A stretch of 64,000 nucleotides of DNA from Pyrrhoderma lamaoense (lineage: Eukaryota; Basidiomycota; Agaricomycetes; Hymenochaetales; Hymenochaetaceae), in the NCBI GenBank assembly GCA_002794735.1, contig NBAZ01000009.1, positions 1,178,001 to 1,242,000 of the forward strand, in the 5' to 3' direction. Of this stretch, positions 23,093 to 34,656 are shown one piece after another (positions within the stretch are counted from its first letter, which is position 1; the number at the start of each line of letters is the position of its first letter). A model generated the notes under the pieces. That model was given only the letters and a program-made list of their open reading frames with translations. It did no database searches and had not been told where the DNA came from. Both the position numbers and the translations under genes were made by a program.

Positions 23093-25090
23093 TCACTTAT
23101 CATCGTTGTTAAATGGATAATCAGCACCTAATTTGTACGCTGCGGCGAATCCTGACGTAATACCGACTAGATTTTGGTTCAAATTATGCGAAGAGTGGAA
23201 CCGAGCATAGCTACTGACCTTCATGCACTATGAACGCGAATGTTATCGGATCATCGTGGATGAGCTTGGCAGATATTTAAGACGTTGTATAATCTTACTA
23301 TTCACTAAACCCCATCCACCCGCATAATGTGTACGTCTCTTTCCATTGATCATCCAAAGCCACGGGACGGTACCTAGATAGTGAGTCCAATTATGACCTT
23401 GCTGTTTCCACCACTTCTCTACAAGAACTTTGGAAGGGTCGATCTCCGAGCGGGTCCACTCAGAAGACATATCTTTGTTAAGGAAAATTGTCTGGTATAC
23501 ATGCGGGTATTCTGACGGAGATGGGGGAGGTGGTAGAGCAGAATCATTGTCTGATGATCGTTGTCCATCTGAGGGTATACCCTGAAGTAATTGTCAGTTT
23601 TGGCGGGAAGACAACCAGAAAAAGGGACGATGGACCTTGAACTGCGGTTGGTAATGTGTTAAGTCGAAGCTCATTTCAATCTTTTTAGGATCTTGATTAT
23701 ACATATGTATAAAATACAATGGGCGAAACTCTTTCTCCGCAAACTCCATGGCTTTTTTTGTAGATTCTTCATTTTTTCGAGAGTCTGCTACCAGGTCTTC
23801 CTTGTACTCCATTTCATAGTACTGATTTTAAAGATCATTAGTCTAAAGGCATTCTGTTCCGATAGGAAGTTGGAGAAACATGCCTTCTCCATATATTCGC
23901 GATCGCAATGTGTAACACTAATGTCATAGAAGTACTTGACATTACCAAGCACCTTCTTCTCCAGCCATGACGCCTGAGAACCGAGAATCTTTAGACAGCT
24001 ATCCGCATCCACCGCGAGTATGAGTTCATCAAAGCTTTCAACTTCAATGGAATCCTGATTCCGTGTGCCATTACTGTCTTTATAGCACAAGATCACACCT
24101 TCTGGGACGAACGGCGATCCTTGACATTCAAAACCTCTGTGCCCAGTTTCACTCGCGCACCTCGTTTTTCAAGATGCTCTTTCCAAGCAGCATATACGTC
24201 ATTCAAACTTGGAAATGCGTACATGGTAGGTATGTCGGCGAGAAGCGAATCCGGAGAATACTCGAACAAAGCCATGCTTGGATCTAGGAAAAGTCTTTCA
24301 AGTATAGCTGACGAGACGTGTGGAGTCTGATTTCCCGTTCCCTAAAAGTTATATATCTGTTAAACTGTGACCGGGACAAGATTAAACAGGAATTGCAAAC
24401 CATGAACAACGCGATGAGTGGGTATATCAGCCTATCACCAAAATCTTGGGGAAACGGAATAGCTTCAGCATTGCTTGCACACTCATCACGGCAAATAGAG
24501 GTTCCAACATCTTGATAATTTTCAGGACGCGTCCAAATTTCTTGATGTTCGAAGCATGTTTAGCAACCAGTTCAGAAGGGAATACGTTCGTCCAGAACTT
24601 CTCTCCACCTTTCCCAAAAGAAATTTGCATTCCGACTTCTGTCGACTTATAACCCATCTTTTCGAAGAACTTGAATGTATTATAAAATTGTGGTGAACCT
24701 CCTTGAACCTTGACAGAGAAATATAAACAATATCGTATTTAGAAACGCAAAGCAAAGTTGTACTCAGACTTACCCCATCGTTGATATAGTCTGCCCCAAA
24801 TTTTCCCTTGTCTATCCTGTTTTTTCATATTGTTACTATAGAGGTGGAATTTATTTTGATTGGGAACACACGGACCGATGTTGCCATTCCACCGCAAACA
24901 TCTTGTTTGTCAAATATGGTAACTTGAAATTTATCTGGATGGTTTGTTAGTGCAAAAGCTGCAGCCATCCCAGCTGATCCCTATGAATTTGTTTGCTCAT
25001 AACTAAGTTTCTAATATGAATAACGTTTGTAAGAGTATGACTTACAGCTCCGACAACTGCTACTTTGATTGGTGTGGAATTCTGAGGCAT
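23093..25090 (-). CDS. FAD-dependent amine-oxidase-like oxidoreductase
   Basis: Flavoprotein with an N-terminal FAD Rossmann motif: IKVAVVGA joins across an intron to GSAGMAAAFALTNHPDKFQV, then IFDKQDVCGGMATS. Further blocks are VGMQISFGKGGEKFWTNVFP, ILERLFLDPSMALFEYSPDS, FDELILAVDADSCLKILG, SWLEKKVLGNVKYFYDISVT, KFRPLYF-like EFRPLYFIHMYNQDPKKIEM, THYLGTVPWLWMINGK and the C-terminal FAD-contact region GITSGFAAAYKLGADYPFNN. The substrate is unknown. Splicing is unusual: a 62-nt GC-AG intron (23822-23883) and a 9-nt micro-exon (23219-23227). Two frame breaks, at 24448-24451 (GGGG on plus) and 24104-24106 (GGG), are each explained by one missing base. The family is common in fungal genomes, sometimes near specialised metabolism; no cluster is visible here. 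Confidence 0.8.
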
Positions 25091-25780
25091 CCTACTTAGT
25101 GTGACCTGCGCAAGTGAATGTAGAGAGACTAGAAGAGGAAGTTCGTCCTTCCTGGGGTGGCATCGAGATATATAGAGTATTCACATTCAGACTACTCAGA
25201 ACCATTTTGGTTAAAGCGAAGGAGGCTTCTACTTCAATTAATGACGTATTGTTACGCAAAGGGAGCGATTCGGCTTTTCCCGTTTTTTCTGGTCTTGACG
25301 TGAGATCACCACTATGTTCCTCCTAACTTAGTACTGCATCTGTCACGGTGGCTTCAATCTGAACACTATTTTTCCTATACTTCAAATAAAACTACCCCTG
25401 AAATCATGACGGACACAGAAATATCTTGAACTGGAAAGTAATTAGAACAGCTCTGCTCAAGACGTGGACAGGTAGCTGCCGAGGACATAATAATTCACAC
25501 CAGGACATAAGCTTTTATTCAAGACTGGATACAGTACTAAGTACAAATGTTCCCTCTGTCGACTCTCATGGTCTAATTATACTGAAATATACATCAATGT
25601 TCCGCGCTTATAGCAGCATTGAACCTCGATATGTACTCTCGGAACTTGAACTTAGTTGCATCAAACTGATGCTTCTTTGTGATAGGTACACAAGTTTTCT
25701 CAATTCCCATGGTTGAAAAAAAAACTTAAAAAGGGGAGATGAGATAATGATTAGAATAATAGTGCCTCATCTCTCTCAAT
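25091..25780. other. Intergenic, no gene seen
   Basis: About 690 bp between the start codon of the FAD enzyme and the second secreted-protein gene. It should contain both promoters, which diverge. A 96-codon plus ORF at 25426-25716 shows no recognisable feature. Confidence 0.5.
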
Positions 25781-26681
25781 ATGCTTGTCCTCTTCGAACC
25801 ATGCAGGCTGCTTCCTTTCTACGTGGCTCTAGCCGTGGCATTTTCTACCATCGCCTTTGGAGCTGAGATTCTGTCTCAAGTAAACCATGACCTTTCATAT
25901 TGGTGTCAAGAGCAAAAACACATCGTCACTACCAAGTATAATGTCTCTGGGATAGAGCTTACTCGTCGCTCTTTCACTTGTATCGATGATATGCCTATCT
26001 TAAAGAGACAACTATCCACAAGGGCAGAACTACAACAGAACAATGCTGTCGAGTGTCATACCGATGAGAGCTGTCAATGTGGAATACAGAGTAAGTGTCG
26101 TTGGTACCCATCCCCCCGTCTTCTTCCCCTTTCCAAGAGACTGATTGTTTTCAAATGTTCTAGGCTCATGCTCCTGCAGCTCCGAACCTGATTTTGCACC
26201 TAGCGTTAACGATTGCTCAGCACTAGTCGACGCATTACAAGTCGTAACTCAAGTTGCAGGACCTACTTTTGTCACTGAGAGTGGTGGATTCGAGCTGATA
26301 TCCTTCCAAGTATATCTTCTGTCTTTTCGTCGATCATTATTTACTTGCTAACAAAATCTTACTACATGTATGCCGTGTAGACATGTGCAGTACAATTTAA
26401 CAACTTCCAAACTGTAGCCTCTGAGTATTGCTGGGATGAGCTGGTGAAGAACTTTTCCTTCGATTTTACTTTCAGTTTATTTAATTTGGAATATAGGGAA
26501 GGGCAGTCGGTTCCGCCAGTCAAGCGTGTTTCAATGAGGGAGGCGGGCCTTCAGCAGCGTGTTCTGGATTGAATGGTTTATGGGATATAACGTATGTACC
26601 ATTCTTCAATCAGTCACTTGTGCTTATAAGTATACATAATCTCATTTCATCACCCTCAGAATCGAGAGATTTTCTCCATAA
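25781..26681 (+). CDS. Cys-rich secreted protein, family copy 2
   Basis: Diverged paralogue of the secreted gene at 15.9 kb. The N terminus MLVLFEPCRLLPFYVALAVA continues FSTIAFGAE as a signal peptide. Exon 1 ends ESCQCGIQ; exon 2 (from about 26163) reads SSCSCSSEPDFAPSVNDCSA; exon 3 TCAVQFNNFQTVASEYCWDE; exon 4 (26497 on) GRAVGSASQACFNEGG and CSGLNGLWDIT. The cysteine pattern CQCG, CSC, C, TC, EYCWDE, ACF, CSGL matches copies 1 and 3. An internal KRQLSTRA could be a Kex2-type site. This is the only copy without a frameshift. The 3' end is uncertain: a further intron before a short last exon ending near 26681 is possible, otherwise the frame runs to about 26706. Confidence 0.65.
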
Positions 26682-26840
26682 TAAGCAGGATACAAGTTAT
26701 ATATAGTTATATAGTGTCCAGTACCTCGGTCAAGAATCCCCATCAATAAAAAGAAAACTTCGCCTTACGTGAAAGAGCGAAAGATTCTAGATTCGCTGAT
26801 GAGATACGCATGGTTCATTATATTTATAGGAACGATCTAC

Positions 26841-27729
26841 TCACTGAAGGGTCCATGATGCGTCTAATCCATCACAAGTATCCATCGTTCCAAAGCCTTG
26901 GTCAAAACATTCTTGGCTCGCGAGTCCTATCGCTGTCCCCTGTTTTCCTCAGAATTCAGTATACAAAACAATGAGTATTTCAGAACGTTAGAAAGGGACG
27001 TACAACCTCGTCCCAGCAGTATTCAATCTCAGAAGTAGTGAAATTGATGAACTCGGCCGAACAAGTCTATAAAGCGATATCAGAGTCGCTTTAGTTATAT
27101 GATAGGTATAAAGTACGAAATGTGAAAGTTTTTTTCTTGGGGGGGGGGGGGGGGGGTTGAGAAGACGTACTCGATATGATAGTTCTACAAAACCCCCTGG
27201 CTCTACAAAAAATGTCGATCCATTGAACTCTTCGAGCACCTCTAACGAAGCTACAAGTGTACTACATTCACCTGTGCTTGGAGGAAGATTCGTGCCTCCT
27301 TGGCAAAAGCAAGACGCTATTTAATCATGAGTTATTGCGAGATTTAAGATGAAGTAGTATAAGGAAGTCATCCAGTATATTATAGCAAATATACACAAGT
27401 ACACACAAGCAGTTCCACACTGACATTCCGTTCCCGATGTTGTACATTGTCCTACATTACGATTGCGCATATGATGGGGAATGGTAATGCGCGATAACAA
27501 GTCGTCAGAACTGGCACGAGAAACGATCGTAGTGCATAGTTGATATCAGGGCAATGAAATTTTTTAAAGAGATTACACCATCAGTATAGTTGAAGCTTGT
27601 AGAGGAGACTAGTTTGGCAGAAGGGCAGTTCCATGTAGTACCAATGTCAGACTGAGTTTGTATGTTAGCGTGGATTGCAGACACGAAAATCAAGAGATGA
27701 AGGGGAATAAGGCAGTGAAGTAGTCTCAT
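26841..27729 (-). CDS. Cys-rich secreted protein, family copy 3 (frameshifted)
   Basis: Close relative of copy 1, convergent with copy 2. It has MRLLHCLIPLHLLIFVSAIH as signal peptide, CPSAKLVSSTSFNYTDGVIS, then VGQCTTSGTECQCGTA, SCFCQGGTNLPPSTGECSTL, GSTFFVEPGGFVELSYR, SEIEYCWDE and GTAIGLASQECFDQGFGTMD, ending DASWTLQ. In exon 1 the frame breaks after GVISLK (an A run near 27566) and again near 27530; one missing base at each site reconnects the frames. It may be a functional gene with sequence errors or a young pseudogene. A run of 18 Gs lies inside its second intron and another of 16 Gs just upstream of the start. Confidence 0.55.
27139..27156. repeat. Poly-G tract (18 G)
   Basis: Uninterrupted G homopolymer in an intron of secreted-protein copy 3, adjoining a T run. 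Length is likely variable and unreliable in the assembly. Confidence 0.9.
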
Positions 27730-27769
27730 CGATTTTTTTGAGTCAAAATAGACTGTGGCAGAGAAATTT

Positions 27770-27785
27770 GGGGGGGGGGGGGGGG
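27770..27785. repeat. Poly-G tract (16 G)
   Basis: Second long G homopolymer, about 40 bp upstream of the start codon of secreted-protein copy 3 (poly-C on its sense strand). Confidence 0.9.
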
Positions 27786-27849
27786 TAGAAAGGATAAATG
27801 GATACATGCAGTTAATATCAAAGTGACTTTTAACTAAGCGATTCATTAC

Positions 27850-28698
27850 ATCATTACATACTGGACAGGATTAAGCCACCACAGATCATGGAAAAGATTT
27901 AGGGAAGTGTAGAAGTATCTATAGCACATATATCGCCGAGGAACAATCTGCCGTGATAGGTCTAATTTAGTAAGTAAGTATATATTAACTGATCCGTAAT
28001 CTGGACCTGACTTGACGAGAATATAATGACTATGCATTGTATACAGTTTGACTCTCAGTTTGACTCTTAAGTAAAGCCATGTAGTGCTATACTAGTAGTC
28101 TCATATGGTTTGAACCAGTCATGGCCAGTAACTTACGCTAAGATCAAGGTCGGTATCACAGAGACGCATAGTGTTTGTTGTACGTGACATTTTTACTAGA
28201 AAGTGTGATGCAAGAACCACATGATCCTACGGGACCTTAGGACGTAGAAGGCATTAGTTAAGATACTGGACTTAACACAGGCTTTGCCGTTGAAGGGGAT
28301 CTAGCATTTCTATGAAAATGAGCCATCATTCAATGGCAATCCTAGTGTTCCATTCTCGTTATACAGAGATATCTCAGAGATGTGAAAGACCACAATTAGT
28401 CATATTCGTTGTAGAAATAGAGTAGTAAAATCTTGACTGTGATGCAAACGACTGTATTGAATACAAATGCGGATGTGAGGATAGTAAATATGCTAGAAAC
28501 AGTAGAGTCTGTGACTGGGATAGCAAAGTATGAAACTAGACGACAGAAGAAATAGAAACCTAACATGGAGTATAGAGTGACCAGTATATCATCAGCCTAC
28601 AGATTCCTCTTAGAATAACAGTGAGCCTTCAAAGATCGAATCAGACTGCACTGAAGACAATATAGGTTCGGGTTATGGGAACGTAAGAATGTAGCTCT
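27850..28698. other. Intergenic, no gene seen
   Basis: About 850 bp of AT-rich sequence between secreted-protein copy 3 (which is transcribed away from it) and the stop of the next minus-strand secreted protein. No supported ORF or RNA. Confidence 0.5.
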
Positions 28699-29616
28699 TC
28701 ATTTCTTTTTCCCAGCTGCATTTTGAAGACCGTCAGGAGAGTCACGAGCATTTCCTCCACATGCCTTATCAAAAAGGTTATCGAACCGAGCAAGAGAAGA
28801 TGCTACTGTTGGCGGTGTGGGAGTTGACCTCTTAGTCCTCTTATTCTTGGAAGCTGCAGATTGAGAACGATATTTATAGTGAAAGCCAAAGTGACGAGAA
28901 AGGGGTCGAGGATAAGTAACAATACCGTTGTTTACTTCATGAGCCAGCATGCTCCTTGGCGTCTTTTGATGGCTAGTAGAGTTCCAAGTATCATAGAAAG
29001 CGTCCTTCAACATTTCACTCGCCTCTGTATCTACGTCACCCTTCTCACGCTTCTCAGGGCCTTGCATTAGCTTCTCAACACGCCGATAGGTCTCCTCATA
29101 AGCAGGATTTCCCGGTATTACAAGAGCTTCCAGAGTCGTTTTCGTACTGTTGAATGCGATATATCTGAGCGTAGAGTAGAAGTGAGCCATGCTTCCGGGA
29201 GTGCCGCACACAACAGGACAGTCAGGGTTTGGACATCCAGGGGGGTCAGTGCCATCTTTGGAGAAACGCTGGCATTTCCCATGAAAGTACGAAGGGAAGA
29301 TTGCTTTTTTGAGCAGGTCGAAAGTACTGTCTGAGTATGCAGAGTAGATAGGTTCCATGATGTATGCGGGGCTTTTTTCTTTAGTTAGTAGCATATCCTG
29401 GATCATTTGGTCCCCCTATAGTTTTCTTAGGCCAGTTATACTTTCGGAGAATAAGGGGAACAGACATACAATAGTATACAAAACATCATGAACCGGAGTG
29501 GAATAGTTACTTATGAACGCTTTAACTACTCCATCCATGCATTCATCCTCACACGCAAGAGAAGGGAGAAGTGTGCGAGCAAGTGTGAATGCGAGGAGAA
29601 AGCCCTTAAAATGCAT
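28699..29616 (-). CDS. Conserved secreted protein of unknown function
   Basis: Two exons (29616 to about 29472, about 29412 to 28699). The start MHFKGFLLAFTLARTLLPSL is a signal peptide ending before ACEDECMDGV, followed by AFISNYSTPVHDVLYTI. Exon 2 has FPSYFHGKCQRFSKDG, a dense Cys/Pro motif (DPPGCPNPDCPVVCGTPGSM) and HFYSTLRYIAFNST, then a charged, basic tail with AASKNKRTKRSTPTPP and DKACGGNARDSPDGLQ. I recall this architecture as a recurrent uncharacterised secreted family in mushroom-forming fungi, but no enzyme motif is visible. About 280 residues. An in-frame upstream ATG at about 29664 is less likely because it would bury the signal peptide. Confidence 0.7.
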
Positions 29617-29765
29617 CCTCTGGCCGGCAGGAAGATGATAAATATGATTATAGTAAAGAGTCAAAAAGTGGCATCGAGTGGCAGTTTTCTTTCTCTATTA
29701 TGCTCATAGTTTGATTTTATCCTGATATAGCAAGTATCATTTGTTTTATGTGAAAACATAGTGTC

Positions 29766-29838
29766 GTTTCAGTGGTCTAGCGGTTATGATTTCTGTCTAA
29801 CACACAGAAGGTTCCAGGTTCGATTCCTGGCTGAAACA
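29766..29838 (+). tRNA. tRNA-Val (AAC)
   Basis: 73-nt cloverleaf without intron. The acceptor stem GTTTCAG pairs with CTGAAAC. The D-arm includes TCTAGCGGTTATGA. The anticodon stem TTCTGT/ACAGAA encloses the loop CTAACAC with anticodon AAC. The T-arm is CCAGG-TTCGATT-CCTGG, containing the B-box GGTTCGATTCC. Discriminator base A at 29838. CCA is not encoded, as expected for a eukaryote. Confidence 0.95.
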
Positions 29839-29994
29839 CGAATAAGAATTTTTTTTGCTAGATTGGGATTTGTGCTACTCACATTCGAAAATTGTAGATG
29901 AGCTATTCTTACAAAATTTACTTGGCGAGTATCATGGTGCATTTTAAGGAGGGTATATTTAATATTATTTATTTGATTACTTTCCAACAATTAT

Positions 29995-31273
29995 TTAGAG
30001 TTTAAGAAGATCACTAAGGACACCCATTGCAGTGACTGCAGCCCCAGCCCCAGCGCCCTGTACAATCAAAGGACGTGCACCATATCGTTTAGTATGGAAC
30101 ATTATAATGTTATCTGAACCTCCCAGTGATGTCGCAAATGCATGTGTATTTTCGTATCTGTTCATGTTCTTAGTTGGTAAAATTATTTAAGAATCCGAAG
30201 ACAAAGACTAACTTTTCGAGCGACGCCTTTATAATTCCTTTTTCAACGTCAATAACACCGACGTACCGAAGGACTTTTCCTTCTTTTTGTGCCTCAGTCC
30301 GAAGCGTATCAAACTCAGTATCAAACTCAGGTAGCCGAGACATAAACTCGGATCCTGTTGCGAGTCCATCTATAGCATTGGGAACCAGACTGCGAGTTTC
30401 AACGGACTTGTAACCTTCCGGTAAGGAATCGCGCAGTGAGGGAATTGTTCTTGATAGAATGGCGAGCTTGCGAGCAACGTCTGCTCCATTCAAATCATCC
30501 CCGGGTGAGGCTCCTAGTGGACTAGCTCTATCCATTGGTTATAAGAGGTTAGGTGTAAAAATAAGACTCACGGTATATCCACTGTCACGAGCAATATTCA
30601 CAACAGAAGAAAAGGATGGACCACCACTAGTAGATGTCGAAAAGTTATTGAATATATAGCTCATCGTACCAGAGAAAACACCCTCAATTTTTTTGACCTA
30701 TACAACATATTTCACAATCAGACGATCGATAATCGAATTGGATTCGTATGAGCTCAAAATATATGCACTCACCTTGTCTCCAGTTGCAACAAGGTCCTTA
30801 AGAGTCGAAATAATTGGTAGTCCAGCACCAACTGTAGACTCGTTCAAATATCGGGCACCACTAGTCTCGCTAGCCGAGAGAATATCCTCGAACAGTTTCT
30901 GTGTCCCAGAAAATGCTTTCTTATTCGGCGTAATAACGTTCACACCTGCACTTAAGAAATTTGGATACATGTTCGCGACATGTTCTGAGCTCGTGTTGTC
31001 AACCAACACAACTTTACGACCTGATTCCACAAGCGAACGTAGTTCCCCAAGTAGTGCAGACAAGACCGTTGGTGTCTCTGCTTTTTGGAAGACTGCTCGC
31101 CAGTTGGAAGAGAGGTCGAGACCTGAAGCGTTGAAGAGCGTGACACGCGAAGTGGAGAGTGAAACGATTTCGAAGCGCCCTTTTGGTTGTGCGAGGAGCT
31201 GGTCAACAAACTCCGCACCGACAAGACCAACACCAATAATTGAGACAAGAGTAGGTTGAGCTTGGTGTGCCAT
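29995..31273 (-). CDS. HOM6: Homoserine dehydrogenase
   Basis: NAD(P)-dependent reduction of aspartate semialdehyde to homoserine, the branch point to threonine and methionine. It starts MAHQAQPTLVSIIGVGLVGA, a Rossmann glycine motif. Next come VVLVDNTSSEHVANMYPNFL, VNVITPNKKAFSG, NESTVGAGLPIISTLKDLVA, then across an intron VKKIEGVFSGTMSYIFNNFS. The catalytic region includes SPGDDLNGADVARKLAIL with the conserved D-L-N-G-x-D. The last exon ends GAGAGAAVTAMGVLSDLLKL. Four exons are in frame without repair. The length (about 370 residues) matches yeast Hom6. It acts upstream of the cystathionine gamma-synthase encoded at 10-12 kb. Confidence 0.95.
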
Positions 31274-31438
31274 TTCGTTTGCCTAAACGTCTAATTGGGG
31301 AAGACTGACTCATGAAATCGATGTGCTCGGTATATGCGCGTTGACCTCATTCCAAATTAGGAAGACAATTCATTTTCATAAACAAATATAAATTCAAGAT
31401 TTGGACGATGATGCTCATTATTGATATATGAGGAGCGA

Positions 31439-33774
31439 CTAAAGGTCATCACAGAAGAAACAAAAAGGAGTTGAGTGTATACATGATATAGTTGCTAGTC
31501 TTGTATTCGTATTATGCTGTTGTCCAAGATGTTCAATATGTAAGTTAGTCTCCGATGCACCTTTTTCACTATCCTCTGGTAACTCCTTTCCTTCACTCGG
31601 GCGAGCAAGTAGTTCATCAACACCAACACCATCGAACATAGCCGCAGTTTCTTCAAGACTACGATTCTTAGTCTCGACTATGTAGACATAACAGAATGCA
31701 GTTTCAAAGACGATCCAGCAGACATAGACGATCTGTAAGAACGCATGTAAGTATAAAAAAGGATTATTGTTTTTATAACTTACATAGTAACGCCATGATA
31801 GGTGACCAAGGGCGATAGGATTGACGTATTGGTTGAAGATGAGGGCAATGGAGATGGTTAAGTTGAAGATATTGAAGCCCTTTGCACGTACCGAAAACGG
31901 TAAGATTTCGACCGTATAGGAGACGATCAATGGCGTAAATGCAATACTATGGTGTGATCTCATGTTATGGTAGATCTATATACATTGAGAATAACACTCA
32001 CTCGTAAGCCATGTAGAACAGAAAAATGAAAGCTATTGTCCCATGAGATGCAGCTTTGTTTCCATCATTCGAGAACTTGAAGCAAATAGTCTGAGCAGTC
32101 CAGAATATTAACATTCCAATGCATGATGTCATGAATAAGAAGCGCCTGCCGAGGCGCTCGACAAGGAATGATGCTGTTACTGCAACACCTAGATTCCAGA
32201 TCTGAAGTATTCCATTGATTAGCAGTTGGATTGTCGGATCTTCGATCCCGATAGCGTCAAAAACTTTGTTCAGATAGTATGATACAAGACCTATATGGGT
32301 TACGAAAGGGCCTATCAGAAGTCTATATCCCATAAATTACCAGCAGATTTACCATTTCCCGACCATTGAGAAAAGAATGCAATGGCGACGATTATTCGTA
32401 ACCGTTTGCGGTTGCCAGGAGACGCAAGGAATGCTCTCCAACCAATGTTAGAAGCTACTGTGCGATCGAAATTAATGGCAGCTTTAATTTCCTCGAATTC
32501 ATATTGTACGAGAGGATCTCGTCTGTAAAAAATCTCAGCAGAAGACTTATGATAACAATATTGCAAAAGACATACTTGTTTCCGTCTGCATGGTAGTATG
32601 CGAGAGTTTCTAAGGCTTCATCTTCTCTTCCCTTTGAGACCAACCATCTTGGTGATTCAGGAGCAAACCAAATCAGGCAAACCTGGAAAACGGACGGTAA
32701 TCCCTGAAGTACAGAGGGGATTCTCCACGCCCAAGATCTATAGCACACAAATAAGCTGATTTCTCAGCGATAGCAATAATGCGCAGTTCACTCACGAGTG
32801 AACCCTGAAACTTCCAAACGTCGACCAAGCAGCGCTACACTCAGAGTATCAGCAATGTGAAGATGAGATCCTATGTGTATCTAACTTCCATACGTACATA
32901 ATAGCTCCGGAGTACCATAATGAATTGTATAGTGATGTTAAGGGAGCACGATACGGCGGATATGCTATTTCCGAGACAAGCATTGGGGCGGCATTTGCAG
33001 CGAAAGTCAAACCAAATCCGATCAAAAACCTATTTATTGATCAGCATTCGAGCTGCAACGTCGTAAATTACTAATTAAACTCACCGAGCCCCAATGAACA
33101 TATTGACCGTTTGGGAAGCTGTCTGTAGAGCAGTAGCGCCACACATTATCACAGCACCTATTAGGATTGCAGATCTACGTCCTAGAAAATCGGATATATA
33201 GGGAGCAAAGGGGTCTATGAAATTTAATTAGATGATTTGAGACAGAATGAACAAGGTTCTTAGAGAATCACAAGCAGCCAGCGAACCAATATTCTAAAAT
33301 AAAGTAGTAATTCGCTTCAGGTTGATGAACTTGTTTGAAATACCAAAGGGCCTTACTTGGATAGCATTAAGAAGTCCAAGCATCCCATTGGACGGATTAT
33401 TAAATGCACTTTTCCATTGATCAAGCGATTGAAGCCCGTTCATCATACTTCCGTCATATCCATTTGTAGAAGATGTGATTAGGCTGAGATGAGGAGAATA
33501 GAATATAATCGTTCATCATGATAGGTAAAAATTATCAGATACTCTCTACGTTATGGAATAACTTGTACATACAAAAGAACTATCCAAGCATTGAGTGCTA
33601 TAAGTCTAAAATGGATTGATTGCATTGGGGACGTTATTGTATAAGTGCCGAATCCTCGGTGGACCTCCGGAGAGGTGAATAAGCATACCTTCTGTTATTA
33701 TACCACTTTCTATTTGGGTCAAGAAGGTGATAGTATCCCCCAGACTGCTCTAAGACTACGGCTCCGCCAGCCAT
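31439..33774 (-). CDS. MFS sugar transporter (lactose-permease-like)
   Basis: Twelve-helix major facilitator of the sugar porter family. Starts MAGGAVVLEQSGGYYHLLDP at 33774. Signature stretches are NGYDGSMMNGLQSLDQWKSA (helix 1 exit), DFLGRRSAILIGAVIMCGAT, the RFLIGFG motif, WRIPSVLQGLPSVFQVCLIW followed by FAPESPRWLVSKGRE (the sugar-transporter PESPRWL motif), VERLGRRFLFMTSCIG (the second D/E-x-x-G-R-R motif) and VETKNRSLEETAAMFDG. About ten small introns. These motifs resemble the fungal lactose permease and related hexose/disaccharide porters; the substrate cannot be assigned. The cytoplasmic tail is acidic then polar. Confidence 0.88.
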
Positions 33775-34656
33775 GATTGAGTTGGTGTAGTGTGGGGTAG
33801 AAAAGTCGTGATAGCGAGAACGCTGGGGATCTCAACCCTGTCTATCTGCATTGGTTTATATATACCTTTTCCCACAAGAACAAAGTGGGGATAGAATGAT
33901 GATTCCAGACTATAGAGTTTGAATTTGTATAAAAGTTACTGCGACTGATATGCATTGAGTATAGTTTGAGATCGAGTCGCCATTGGGGATTGAAACGAGA
34001 AATATTCCCACCGAGATTCTTCCTTCCCGGGCACTGCCACTAATTGAGTTAATATCTTCCAGAAGGAAATAATTAGTGTAGGATGGTCATCAATCTGTAA
34101 ATATGTAGTCAGCTGACCAGTGCGGACCTCCGGGAGAGAGGTCACTGTATGCAAAAGAACCGATGAACCCAAGTCGGGCAGGGGTGGCCTGGTAACTAAT
34201 AATATCTTCCAAACCATGTGGCTGATATGTAGAATATATCACTGATCCTTTTTCTCCGGGAATATCAAATACTCATGAAGCCTCAAGACTCTAGAGATAT
34301 TGGAACAAGGCCTTTATGTACTTGGCACTAGACCTCAGGTTGGACTCCGTACACGCTGTATAATGGAAGATTGTGAGACCTTCTCAAGAGTGTAAAAATA
34401 AAAAAAAAGAAGGAAAGATGGAGGACCAGCTGACTGATGTGTCTGGAAAGGTAGCATTGTGATTGTGAAAAAAGGTACTCGGACAAAATTATACGAGATG
34501 ACCACATAGTGTGAAGCAAAAGGGACATTTGGATCTGATCAGTTGTTCCTATCTTTATAAGAGACCGGGTTGTATACAAATAAGACAAGCGATATATCAG
34601 AAAAAGAAAGTGTAAAAGCAGGACATTCTTCGATTCTTGCCATTCATATATTAGAG
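33775..34656. other. Intergenic, no gene seen
   Basis: About 880 bp between the start of the MFS transporter and the 3' end of the GH5 gene. It includes a TATATATACC motif near 33853-33862, about 80-90 bp upstream of the transporter start, a plausible TATA element. A 93-codon minus ORF (34217-33936) has no recognisable domain. Confidence 0.5.

Noticed and set aside
29784..29990. Minus-strand ORF across 29784-29990
   Set aside because: It runs antisense through the tRNA-Val gene and has no other support.
30170..31273. HOM6 and STR2 as a metabolic gene cluster
   Set aside because: They are about 18 kb apart with many unrelated genes between; co-occurrence is probably coincidence.
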